Shown: positions 1-7,569 of the stretch, piece by piece
How positions within the stretch are numbered: position 1 is the stretch's first letter
How the letters are laid out: the number at the start of each line of letters is the position of its first letter
Source of the DNA: an uncultured Fidelibacterota bacterium
Lineage (GTDB): Bacteria > Fidelibacterota > Marinisomatia > Marinisomatales > UBA1611
Assembly: GCA_937893835.1 (NCBI GenBank)
Contig: CALCSS010000090.1
Coordinates: 1 to 11,235, forward strand
Direction: 5' to 3'
Length of the DNA: 11,235 nucleotides
Translations under genes and position numbers: made by a program
Notes under the pieces: model-generated
Database searches by the model: none
Told to the model about the DNA's origin: nothing
Seen by the model: the letters and a program-made list of their open reading frames with translations, nothing else

Positions 1-345
1 AATGAGGGAATGGCATTTGGTCTATCCTTTCCTGGTGGGAAACACATCTTACTTGTGATGACAATATTACTCACTGGTTTTATTGTAGGTTTTCTATGGA
101 AAGAAAGAAATGGACACCCTTTTGTTAAATATGGACTAGCCTTGATCCTCAGTGGTGCGGTAGGAAATTTGATCGATAGATTGTTATATGGAAAGGTGGT
201 TGATTTTATGGATATAATGATCGGTGATCTTCACTGGTACATATTCAACATAGCTGATTCATCAGTGACAATAGGCATGGCCCTATTTATCATTCATTCC
301 TTTCTTATCGAAAACTCAAGGTCTGTTGGAAAAATAACAGTGTGA
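1..345 (+). CDS. lspA: Signal peptidase II (lipoprotein signal peptidase), 3' part only
   Basis: This inner-membrane aspartic protease cleaves the signal peptide from prolipoproteins after lipid attachment to the +1 cysteine. The reading frame is open from base 1 and begins in the conserved N-x-G-x-AFG region (here NEGMAFG), so the gene starts upstream of the window and the ATG at base 10 is internal. Two hydrophobic segments are visible early in the fragment. They are followed by the family block GNLIDR (Asp codon 175-177), then VVDF, and then FNIADS (Asp codon 256-258). The two aspartates are the catalytic dyad known for LspA. A last hydrophobic helix ends the protein. The stop codon lies inside the GTGA overlap with the next gene, which suggests translational coupling. 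The identification is firm; only the N-terminal part, including the first membrane segment, is missing. Confidence 0.95.
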   Translation, partial: NEGMAFGLSFPGGKHILLVMTILLTGFIVGFLWKERNGHPFVKYGLALILSGAVGNLIDRLLYGKVVDFMDIMIGDLHWYIFNIADSSVTIGMALFIIHSFLIENSRSVGKITV

Positions 346-1310
346 TCAACCTCCAAGTTACCAAGATAGAAGAGATCGGTAGACGATTGGACCACTATCT
401 TGTAGATAATTTGCTCAAATATTCTCGTTCCCATATCCAATCATTCATTAGATCTGGGCATATAATTGTTAATGGCAATAAATGTAAGACAGGATATGCG
501 TTGGAATTGAATGATGTGATTCAGGTAGAGATGCCTGACAATAAATCAGACTCCAAAGATCTAATTCCAGAGAATCTCAATCTGGATATTTTGTATGAGG
601 ACGACAGTATTATTGCAATAAATAAACCTGCAGGACTTATTGTACATCCTGGTGTTGGAGCATCAACAGGAACTCTTGTACACGGCCTTATTTATCATTT
701 TAAAACATTATCTAATATGAATGGCAACCTTCGTCCGGGTATTGTCCATCGCTTGGATAAGGAGACATCGGGAGCATTGATCGTTGCCAAGACAAATACT
801 GCTCATGCACATTTGGCAGATCAATTTAAAAAAAGAAAGATCAAAAAAGAATACGTGGGCTTGACCTGGGGTCTGTGGAAGAACGAACAGGGTGAGATAG
901 ATCAACCATTGGCAAGGGATAGGAAGGATCCCACTAAATATAGAATTGATAGTAATGGTAAGAGATCGGTCACCAATTATAAAGTAAAAAATCGTTTGAG
1001 ACATTGTTCTCTGGTCTCCTTTTACCCTTTGACAGGAAGAACTCACCAGATTCGCATTCATTCAGCCTATTGTGGCCATCCAATTTTCGGAGATAAGAAA
1101 TATGGTGGTGGCCCCTCAAAGGCCAAGGGGTTTCTCCCCGAGTTTAACTCTATCTATAAGAAAGAAATGCTTCGATTCGACAGACACGCTCTTCATGCAA
1201 AACGATTGGAATTTATTCATCCAGTGAATCAGGAACATATTATTTTAGAGGCACCCTTGCCCTTAGAATATTTAAATTTGATTCAGTCAATCGATCTATT
1301 AAATGAATAA
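342..1310 (+). CDS. rluD: RluD-family 23S rRNA pseudouridine synthase
   Basis: This enzyme converts uridine to pseudouridine in structured RNA. RluD itself modifies helix 69 of 23S rRNA, but the sequence alone does not prove which RluA-family target this protein uses. Residues about 13-75 form an S4 RNA-binding domain (RLDHYL, then SRSHIQSFIRSGHIIVNG). The catalytic domain follows, with INKPAGLIVHPG and the signature HRLDKETSG, whose catalytic Asp is residue 139. GRTHQIRIH and the GHPIFGDKKYGG region come later. The length of 322 residues is normal for RluD (about 326 in E. coli). The start is a GTG overlapping the lspA stop by four bases; the S4 domain begins soon after, so no longer start is needed. 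The last 8 bases overlap the recombinase gene. An lspA-rluD pairing is common in bacteria. Confidence 0.9.
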   Translation: MINLQVTKIEEIGRRLDHYLVDNLLKYSRSHIQSFIRSGHIIVNGNKCKTGYALELNDVIQVEMPDNKSDSKDLIPENLNLDILYEDDSIIAINKPAGLIVHPGVGASTGTLVHGLIYHFKTLSNMNGNLRPGIVHRLDKETSGALIVAKTNTAHAHLADQFKKRKIKKEYVGLTWGLWKNEQGEIDQPLARDRKDPTKYRIDSNGKRSVTNYKVKNRLRHCSLVSFYPLTGRTHQIRIHSAYCGHPIFGDKKYGGGPSKAKGFLPEFNSIYKKEMLRFDRHALHAKRLEFIHPVNQEHIILEAPLPLEYLNLIQSIDLLNE

Positions 1311-2244
1311 TCTTTACAAAGATCTTATCCAAGATTTTTTATCATATCTTGGTAAAGAGAGGAATCTCTCAAAAAATACCATCGTTGCTTATGGTCATGA
1401 CCTAGGACGTTTTTTTAAATTTCTGATCGAATACAATTCAACATTGGTCAATGATCTAACCAAGATTGATCGTCAGAGCATACGCCATTTTCTTGGAAGT
1501 GAATTTGAGAGAAGAGATACGAGACCAGGTAGATATGGAAAGAATATCACTGCGAGGACAATAGCCAGAGAACTCGCGACCATAAAATCATTTTTCAAAT
1601 ATTTGGTCCAGATAGATAAGATCAAAGATAATCCAGCGATACATGTCCAAACACCAAAGATTGAAAAACAAATTCCAAATTTTGTGCAACAAAATAAGAT
1701 AGAAGAATTGATGAACATGCCAGACAGGTCATCATTGATCGGCAAGAGAGATCATGCCATTTTAGAATTGTTTTATGCTACTGGGATTCGTTTAAGTGAA
1801 TTAGTGGGACTTAATATAGGATCTATAAATAGTGATGAAAATTTACTGAAAGTAGTTGGGAAAGGTGATAAGGAGCGCATCGTACCTTTTGGTGATAAGG
1901 CCAAGAATGCATTGGAAAAATATTTCAGAGAAAGAGAGCATAGTTGGGCCTCTGATCCAACGACACCTCTCTTTACAGGTACTCGAGAAAAAAGAATTTC
2001 TGTCAGAACTGTTCAAGAACGACTAAGCAAATATCTCCAACAGGTGCTTGGTGGTAAAAAGGGTGCCAGTCCACACACACTTAGACATACCTTTGGGACC
2101 CATTTACTTGATAATGATGCTGACATACGTTCCATTCAAGAGCTCCTGGGTCATAGTAGTATCTCTTCAACTCAGATCTACACGAAGGTCAATCCAGAAA
2201 AAATAAAAAAGATATATAAAAAGGCACACCCACATGCTTCATAA
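1303..2244 (+). CDS. xerC: Tyrosine recombinase XerC/XerD
   Basis: This is a site-specific recombinase of the Xer type, which with a partner resolves chromosome dimers at dif during cell division. Residues about 5-95 form the SAM-like core-binding domain (FLSYLGKERNLSKNTIVAYGHDL). The catalytic domain follows with the full set of active-site residues: R163 in ATGIRLSEL, K187 in GKGDKER, H258 and R261 in HTLRH, H284 in LLGHSS and nucleophile Y293 in TQIYTKV. The 313-residue length is typical for Xer proteins and somewhat above the E. coli pair. XerC and XerD are hard to separate by eye. QELLGH before the active-site His and the NPAIHVQTPK linker resemble XerC slightly more, so the symbol is tentative. 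It overlaps rluD by 8 bases and sits among housekeeping genes with no phage or integron context, so a mobile-element integrase is unlikely. Confidence 0.88.
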   Translation: MNNLYKDLIQDFLSYLGKERNLSKNTIVAYGHDLGRFFKFLIEYNSTLVNDLTKIDRQSIRHFLGSEFERRDTRPGRYGKNITARTIARELATIKSFFKYLVQIDKIKDNPAIHVQTPKIEKQIPNFVQQNKIEELMNMPDRSSLIGKRDHAILELFYATGIRLSELVGLNIGSINSDENLLKVVGKGDKERIVPFGDKAKNALEKYFREREHSWASDPTTPLFTGTREKRISVRTVQERLSKYLQQVLGGKKGASPHTLRHTFGTHLLDNDADIRSIQELLGHSSISSTQIYTKVNPEKIKKIYKKAHPHAS

Positions 2245-2256
2245 AGAAGAAAAAGA

Positions 2257-3879
2257 ATGAAGACCTACGGTAATGAACTTGGATTGGATCAGCTAGGACT
2301 CATTGATCTTGAGAATGTTCACAGAAACTTATCGATCAAGGAATTGGTCCGTGATATAATAGATAATAGAGAGGGACTCATTGGACTCCGAGGTGCCGCA
2401 ATGGTAGACACGGGTATATATACTGGACGATCACCGAAGGACAAGTACATAGTGGATGAGCCATCTTCGAATAATGATATTTGGTGGGGTCCAGTAAACC
2501 AAAGAATATCTGAGGACATATTTGACAAATTATATAGCAAGGTCACGAATTTTTATAATTCAAATGATCAGACCAAGACATATGTGTTCGATGGCTTTGC
2601 CGGTGCCGATCCAAAACATTCATTGAATGTACGTATAATAGCGAAAAAGGCCTGGCAATCACATTTTGTACATAACATGTTCATTCGTCCTGAAAATGGT
2701 GAGCTCGATGGTTTTTTACCTGGATTCACCATAATAAATGCCTCTGATGTGAAGAATGAGGATTTTCAAGATTTTGGAATGAATTCAGAGACATTCATCA
2801 TCTTCCATATGTCCAAAAGGATTGCCATAATCGGAGGAACGGAATATGGTGGTGAGATGAAAAAAGGCATATTCTCAGTCTTACATTACCTGTTACCAAA
2901 AAAAGGGGTTCTATCGATGCATTGTTCTGCGAATGTTGGAGAGAATAAGAGTGACCCTGCAATATTCTTTGGCCTTTCAGGTACAGGCAAGACCACACTG
3001 AGTACCGATCCAGCACGTCCATTGATAGGAGATGACGAGCATGGATGGTCCAATGATGGAATCTTCAATTTTGAAGGTGGTTGTTATGCGAAGGTGATCA
3101 ATTTGAATCCTGACGAGGAACCAGACATCTATAATGCCATAAGAGAGGGGGCACTGCTAGAGAATGTTGTCTACGATGAAAACAGTTTGGAAATTGATTT
3201 TGACGATGGATCAAAAACAGAAAATACTCGAGTTTCATATCCCTTGGACCATATTGATAATTCCATATCCGGCAAAGGAATGCCGAGTGTTGCGGGCCAT
3301 CCCAAAAAGGTCATTTTCCTTACTTGTGATGCCTATGGTGTTCTCCCTCCTGTTGCAAGGTTAACTCCTCAACAGGCAATGTACCATTTTATTAGCGGAT
3401 ATACTGCAAAGGTCGCAGGGACCGAGAGAGGAATAACAGAACCAACCGCGACATTCTCTCCTTGTTTTGGAGGACCATTCCTGACCCTTCATCCTCTAAA
3501 ATATGCAGAATTATTAAAAGAAAAGATGCAACAATTTGAGGTGTCAGTTTATCTAGTAAATACTGGTTGGGTGGGCTCCAGTGCTCAGTCAGGTGCAAAG
3601 AGATTCAGTCTTCCCAAGACAAGAAAGATCTTAGATGCTATCCTCAATGGAGAGATTGAAGAAGTTGAGTTTGAGAGTGATAATTATTTTGGATTTCAGA
3701 TTCCATTATCCTTGGGTGATATTGAACCGAGTTTGCTTAATCCTCTAAAGGCTTGGAGTGATCTAGAACAGTATCATACTTCAGCAAGGGAACTAGTTAA
3801 GAAATTTCAGGCGAATTATGAAAAATATGACCTGGGAGATGACATGATTCGCAATGCGGGACCTCAATATATAAAATAA
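2257..3879 (+). CDS. pckA: Phosphoenolpyruvate carboxykinase (ATP)
   Basis: This cytosolic enzyme converts oxaloacetate and ATP to PEP, CO2 and ADP, the first committed step of gluconeogenesis from TCA-cycle carbon. The protein is 540 residues, the same length as E. coli PckA. Visible motifs in order are TGRSPKDKY (substrate-binding R58), GGEMKKG (K203) and SMHCSANVG (H222), then the P-loop GLSGTGKTT (K245) and the acidic motif DDEHGW (D260). K203, H222 and D260 correspond to the Mn ligands of the ATP-type enzyme, and the P-loop form excludes the GTP-dependent family. FEGGCYAK and the GGPFLTLHP region complete the core. It starts 12 bases after the recombinase stop, behind a weak purine-rich site, so it is probably cotranscribed with lspA-rluD-xer. 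No terminator hairpin is seen directly after the stop; the next promoter candidate begins within ten bases. Confidence 0.97.
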   Translation: MKTYGNELGLDQLGLIDLENVHRNLSIKELVRDIIDNREGLIGLRGAAMVDTGIYTGRSPKDKYIVDEPSSNNDIWWGPVNQRISEDIFDKLYSKVTNFYNSNDQTKTYVFDGFAGADPKHSLNVRIIAKKAWQSHFVHNMFIRPENGELDGFLPGFTIINASDVKNEDFQDFGMNSETFIIFHMSKRIAIIGGTEYGGEMKKGIFSVLHYLLPKKGVLSMHCSANVGENKSDPAIFFGLSGTGKTTLSTDPARPLIGDDEHGWSNDGIFNFEGGCYAKVINLNPDEEPDIYNAIREGALLENVVYDENSLEIDFDDGSKTENTRVSYPLDHIDNSISGKGMPSVAGHPKKVIFLTCDAYGVLPPVARLTPQQAMYHFISGYTAKVAGTERGITEPTATFSPCFGGPFLTLHPLKYAELLKEKMQQFEVSVYLVNTGWVGSSAQSGAKRFSLPKTRKILDAILNGEIEEVEFESDNYFGFQIPLSLGDIEPSLLNPLKAWSDLEQYHTSARELVKKFQANYEKYDLGDDMIRNAGPQYIK

Positions 3880-3887
3880 AATAAGCT

Positions 3888-3916
3888 TTGAATTTAAAAT
3901 GAATAATTAATAATAT
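3888..3916 (+). promoter_or_regulatory. Candidate sigma70-type promoter for the methionine-cycle genes
   Basis: A TTGAAT box (3888-3893, 4 of 6 to TTGACA) and a TAATAT box (3911-3916, 4 of 6 to TATAAT) are separated by exactly 17 bases, in very AT-rich DNA just after the pckA stop. Transcription would start near 3922-3924, which coincides with the first bases of the aptamer's P1 stem. Each box alone is weak. The spacing and the match to the riboswitch 5' end are what make this credible. Readthrough from pckA could add a second source of transcript. Confidence 0.55.
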
Positions 3917-3921
3917 TGTTC

Positions 3922-3974
3922 AGTCGTGATTTGCACCAGATTGCCGCGACTATAAATAAAAGCGCTAAATAGGA
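3922..3974 (+). promoter_or_regulatory. SAM-II-type (or SAM-II/SAM-V superfamily) riboswitch aptamer upstream of metH
   Basis: The RNA can form P1 by pairing AGUCGUG (3922-3928) with CGCGACU (3945-3951), seven consecutive pairs including one G-U. The loop AUUUGCACCAGAUUGC (3929-3944) keeps the SAM-II pattern AUUU, then CC, then AUUGC. After P1 come AUAAAU (3952-3957) and GCUAAAUAGG (3964-3973); as I recall the Sargasso metX SAM-II aptamer, the matching strand is GCUAAAAAGG, one base different. The H-type pseudoknot is available: GC 3943-3944 with GC 3964-3965, and CC 3936-3937 with GG 3972-3973, flanking the U and A positions known to form the SAM-binding triplex. SAM-V shares this core, so the two classes cannot be fully separated by eye. 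Location before metH fits SAM feedback. A covariance-model search (Rfam SAM-II and SAM-V) would settle the class. Confidence 0.85.
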
Positions 3975-4005
3975 TTACAAACAAAGTAATTGCCGGACTT
4001 AGTGC
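3962..4005 (+). promoter_or_regulatory. Candidate antiterminator hairpin overlapping aptamer and terminator
   Basis: GCGCUAA (3962-3968), which contains the conserved start of the aptamer's pseudoknot strand, can pair with UUAGUGC (3999-4005) over seven pairs, one of them G-U. The same fold allows GG 3972-3973 with CC 3993-3994 and AUUAC 3974-3978 with GUAAU 3986-3990 around a seven-base loop. It uses aptamer bases needed for SAM binding and terminator bases from the 5' arm, loop and first base of the 3' arm, so it excludes both. Without SAM this would let polymerase read into metH; with SAM the pseudoknot would free the terminator. The pairing is seen in the sequence; its role is inferred. 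Confidence 0.5.
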
Positions 4006-4015
4006 CGGTTTTTTT
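3992..4015 (+). terminator. Rho-independent terminator in the metH leader, ending at the start codon
   Basis: CCGG (3993-3996) pairs with CCGG (4005-4008), extended by a G-U pair (3992/4009), around the eight-base loop ACUUAGUG. An uninterrupted run of seven T (4009-4015) follows. The stem is short (4-5 bp) but all G-C. The T-run touches the metH ATG directly. Its place downstream of a SAM aptamer, rather than right after pckA, points to a regulated attenuator instead of a simple operon end. Confidence 0.65.
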
Positions 4016-7000
4016 ATGCATAAAATAAAAGATATATTAAAAGAAAGAGTACTTGTTCTTGATGGGGCCATGGGCACGATGGTACAAGGATATGGATTGA
4101 AGGAAATTGACTTTCGTGGATCAGACTTCAAGGACCATCCTATTGACCTAATGGGCAATAATGACATCCTATCTATCACAAGGCCTGATATTGTCAAAGA
4201 AATACATTCTGCCTATTTAGAGGCAGGTGCCGATCTGGTAGAGACGAACACATTCAATGCAAATTCAATTTCCCAATCTGATTACCAGATGGAACATTTG
4301 GTATATGATCTAAATCTGTCATCTGCGAAGATAGCAAGAGAGATATGTGATAGTTTTACAAAGTTAGACCCAAAAAAACCAAGGTTTGTTTGTGGTGCCA
4401 TTGGGCCAACCAATCAAACTGCGTCAATGAGTCCAGATGTATCTGATCCAGGACATAGGAATGTGGACTTTGACCAGTTAATGCTTGCATATAAGGAACA
4501 GGCAAAGGGTCTTGTAGATGGTGGGGTCGATATTATATTGATTGAAACTGTCTTTGACACCTTGAACTGTAAGGCAGCATTATTTGCTGTGCAGTCATTA
4601 TTCAAAGAAATTGGTGAAGAAAGGCCAGTTATGATCTCAGGTACTATCACAGATGCCAGTGGTAGGCTATTATCTGGACAGACCGTTGAGGCATTTTGGC
4701 ATTCAATTTTTCATATGGACCTACTTGCAGTCGGCCTGAATTGTGCTCTTGGAGCAGAACAGATGAGACCATATTTGGCTTCATTATCAAAGATAGCTGA
4801 TACAAATATCTTGGTTTATCCAAATGCAGGGCTTCCAAACGAATTTGGTGGTTATGATGAATCCCCTGACCAAATGGCAATACAGCTCAATGAATTCACT
4901 GAGTCGCGTCTTGTCAATATCATAGGTGGTTGCTGTGGTACAACACCTGACCATATCACCGCTTTTGTAAATAATGTTAATGGCAAGACCCCTCGTGATA
5001 TTCCATCTGTAGACTCATTCACAAAATTAAGTGGATTAGAGGCACTGGTCATACGCCCAGACTCTAATTTTGTCAATATTGGTGAGAGAACCAATGTCAC
5101 TGGATCTTTGAGATTCAAGAGATTGATCAAGGAAGATAAATTTGATGAAGCCTTGGCCGTAGCGCGAGAACAGGTAGACAATGGTGCTCAAATAATTGAC
5201 ATCAATATGGACGAGGGGCTACTTGATAGCGAGGATGCAATGGTGCGTTTTTTGCGACTTATTTCTTCTGAGCCTGATATCAGTAAGGTTCCCATAATGA
5301 TAGACTCTAGCAAATGGAGTGTAATTGAATCTGGGCTTAAGAATATCCAAGGAAAGGGTGTGGTCAATTCCATTTCTCTCAAGGAAGGTGAAGATGAGTT
5401 CATAAGACAGGCTGAACTAATAAAACAATATGGTGCTGCCGTTATAGTCATGGCCTTTGATGAGAATGGTCAGGCAGATACCTTTCAAAGAAAAGTTGAA
5501 ATTTGCAAAAGGGCTTTTGACATATTGACCAATAGGGTAAATCTGAGAGAGGAAGATATAATCTTTGACCCAAACATATTTGCAGTTGCAACAGGAATAG
5601 AAGAACATAATAAGTATGGTAAAGCCTATATTGATGCAGCTAAAGCGATAAAAGAATCAATGCCAAACGTTCACATTAGCGGAGGTGTGAGCAATCTCTC
5701 CTTTTCATTCCGTGGTAATGATAGAGTCAGAGAGGCTATGCATTCATGCTTTTTATATCATGCCATAGCCAGTGGGATGGATATGGGTATCGTAAATGCA
5801 GGACAACTCACCGTATATGATGACATAGACCTAGAATTGAGAGATGCAATTGAAGATGTGGTCTTTGATCGTCATAAAAATGCAACAGATGCATTGGTGG
5901 TCTTGGCCGATAAATATAGAGGCATAAAAAAAGAGGAAAAAAATGACGATGAATGGAGAGGTCTTCCAATTCAGGAGAGACTGGCCTTTTCTCTGGTCGA
6001 AGGACTTGACCAGTTCATTGAGGAAGATACCGAGGAGGCGAGAGATAAACTAGAAAGTCCAATAGGCGTTATTGAAGGTCCTCTGATGGATGGTATGAAT
6101 AAGGTTGGTGATCTCTTTGGTGAAGGGAAGATGTTCCTCCCTCAGGTAGTGAAATCTGCACGAGTCATGAAAAAGGCAGTTGCCTATCTAATTCCATTTA
6201 TTGAAAAAGAAAAACAAGAAAAAGGTCTAGAGGATATCTACAATGGTTCTATCCTTCTTGCAACGGTCAAGGGAGACGTCCATGATATTGGTAAGAATAT
6301 TGTTGGAGTCGTACTAGGATGTAATGGTTATTCAATAATTGATATGGGTGTGATGGTCTCAGCTGATAAGATCCTATCCAAAGCTAAGGAGGTGAATGCA
6401 GACATGATTGGTCTTTCGGGATTAATAACACCGAGTCTGGATGAGATGGTGCATGTAGCATCAGAGATGAATCGTCTTGAATTTGATATTCCGCTACTTA
6501 TTGGTGGTGCTACAACAAGTAAAAAACATACAGCGGTCAAGATCGAGGAGAGGTACCCACAAAATGTATTCCATGTCCAAGATGCAAGTCGCTGTGTCGG
6601 TGTCGTCTCAAAATTATTAAAACCTGATGATAAAATTAAATTGGTCAGTGAGACCAATAAGAGGTACCAGTCTATTAAGGAAACATTCTATGATGGTCAA
6701 AAGAATATCAGACTATTGTCTATCGAAGAGGCCAGAAAAAGAAGACCACCACTAAAATATGATCCCATCCGACCACAAACCTTAGGCAATCAGAAGATAG
6801 AATCGATCTCTCTTGATATGTTATCCAAGTATATTGACTGGTCACCATTTTTTCATGCCTGGGAATTCAAGGGAGTCTATCCTGATATTCTTGATGACCC
6901 CATTAAGGGGCTTGAGGCAAATAAGGTATTTGATGATGCCAAATCTCTGATGAGTGCAATCATTGATTCAGAGGAGCTTGAGGCAAAGGCAATCTATGGT

Positions 7001-7567
7001 TTTTTTAAAGCATGTTCTAATAATGAAGAGGTTGAACTAAAAGATGAAGGGATATCATTTCATTTTCCTAGGCAATTAATTGATAAGGGAAACAATCCTA
7101 ACTTTTCTTTGGCTGATTATATCTCACCTGATGGAGATGACCACATTGGATTATTTGCTGTAACAGCAGGACATGGAATTGAAAAGATCACTAAAAGATA
7201 TCAATCAAAGAATGATGACTATAATCAGATAATGGCAAAGTTACTGGCTGATCGGTTCGCTGAGGCAGCAGCAGAGTGGCTGCATGAAAAGGTCAGGGTA
7301 GATTACTGGGGTTATTCAAGAGAAGAGGAATTTGACTTAAATGATATGTTAAGTGAGAATTATAAAGGCATACGACCTGCTCCAGGCTATCCGGCATGTC
7401 CTGACCATCTAGTAAAGGATAAGATTTGGTCATTGCTGGATGTTCAAGAAAAAATTGGTATCAGTCTAACTGAGACAAGGGCGATGCTGCCAGCGGCATC
7501 CGTTTGTGGGTGGTATTTTTCTCATCCCAGTGCGCAATATTTTAGTATATTAAAAAATAAAAGGTAG
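4016..7567 (+). CDS. metH: Cobalamin-dependent methionine synthase
   Basis: MetH moves the methyl group of 5-methyl-THF to homocysteine through methylcobalamin, giving methionine and THF. All modules are present in 1183 residues. The homocysteine domain (1-320) has LVLDGAMGTM and the zinc ligands C243, C306 and C307. The pterin-binding domain (about 345-620) begins with NIGERTNVTGS. The cap region and B12 domain (about 650-880) carry DVHDIG, with the cobalt-ligand His at 756, and GLSGLITPS. The C-terminal AdoMet-dependent reactivation domain (about 900-1183) has RPAPGYPACPDH (R1120) and the LPAASVCGWYFSHP block. Residue numbers run close to those of E. coli MetH (1227 residues). The chosen ATG lies about ten residues before LVLDGAMGTM, as in relatives; the next ATG falls inside that motif. 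No Shine-Dalgarno site precedes it, because the terminator T-run fills that space. The reductive reactivation partner is not encoded in the window. Confidence 0.97.
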   Translation: MHKIKDILKERVLVLDGAMGTMVQGYGLKEIDFRGSDFKDHPIDLMGNNDILSITRPDIVKEIHSAYLEAGADLVETNTFNANSISQSDYQMEHLVYDLNLSSAKIAREICDSFTKLDPKKPRFVCGAIGPTNQTASMSPDVSDPGHRNVDFDQLMLAYKEQAKGLVDGGVDIILIETVFDTLNCKAALFAVQSLFKEIGEERPVMISGTITDASGRLLSGQTVEAFWHSIFHMDLLAVGLNCALGAEQMRPYLASLSKIADTNILVYPNAGLPNEFGGYDESPDQMAIQLNEFTESRLVNIIGGCCGTTPDHITAFVNNVNGKTPRDIPSVDSFTKLSGLEALVIRPDSNFVNIGERTNVTGSLRFKRLIKEDKFDEALAVAREQVDNGAQIIDINMDEGLLDSEDAMVRFLRLISSEPDISKVPIMIDSSKWSVIESGLKNIQGKGVVNSISLKEGEDEFIRQAELIKQYGAAVIVMAFDENGQADTFQRKVEICKRAFDILTNRVNLREEDIIFDPNIFAVATGIEEHNKYGKAYIDAAKAIKESMPNVHISGGVSNLSFSFRGNDRVREAMHSCFLYHAIASGMDMGIVNAGQLTVYDDIDLELRDAIEDVVFDRHKNATDALVVLADKYRGIKKEEKNDDEWRGLPIQERLAFSLVEGLDQFIEEDTEEARDKLESPIGVIEGPLMDGMNKVGDLFGEGKMFLPQVVKSARVMKKAVAYLIPFIEKEKQEKGLEDIYNGSILLATVKGDVHDIGKNIVGVVLGCNGYSIIDMGVMVSADKILSKAKEVNADMIGLSGLITPSLDEMVHVASEMNRLEFDIPLLIGGATTSKKHTAVKIEERYPQNVFHVQDASRCVGVVSKLLKPDDKIKLVSETNKRYQSIKETFYDGQKNIRLLSIEEARKRRPPLKYDPIRPQTLGNQKIESISLDMLSKYIDWSPFFHAWEFKGVYPDILDDPIKGLEANKVFDDAKSLMSAIIDSEELEAKAIYGFFKACSNNEEVELKDEGISFHFPRQLIDKGNNPNFSLADYISPDGDDHIGLFAVTAGHGIEKITKRYQSKNDDYNQIMAKLLADRFAEAAAEWLHEKVRVDYWGYSREEEFDLNDMLSENYKGIRPAPGYPACPDHLVKDKIWSLLDVQEKIGISLTETRAMLPAASVCGWYFSHPSAQYFSILKNKR

Positions 7568-7569
7568 TC

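Noticed and set aside
1303..2244. Integrase of a mobile or integrative element
   Set aside because: Domain layout and length fit chromosomal Xer proteins, it overlaps rluD, and no attachment-site repeats, tRNA or phage genes are nearby.
3880..3921. Terminator for pckA
   Set aside because: The stretch after the stop is AT-rich without a G-C inverted repeat plus T-run; the only terminator-like hairpin lies downstream of the aptamer.
3956..4015. In-frame upstream extension of metH through the leader
   Set aside because: The frame is open back to a TAA at 3953-3955 but contains no ATG, GTG or TTG start, and the bases are explained by the riboswitch and terminator. MetH relatives need only about ten residues before LVLDGAMGTM.
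3907..4197. Antisense open frame crossing the metH leader and 5' end
   Set aside because: It has no recognisable protein features, overlaps a certain gene and a structured leader, and is best read as a chance shadow of metH.
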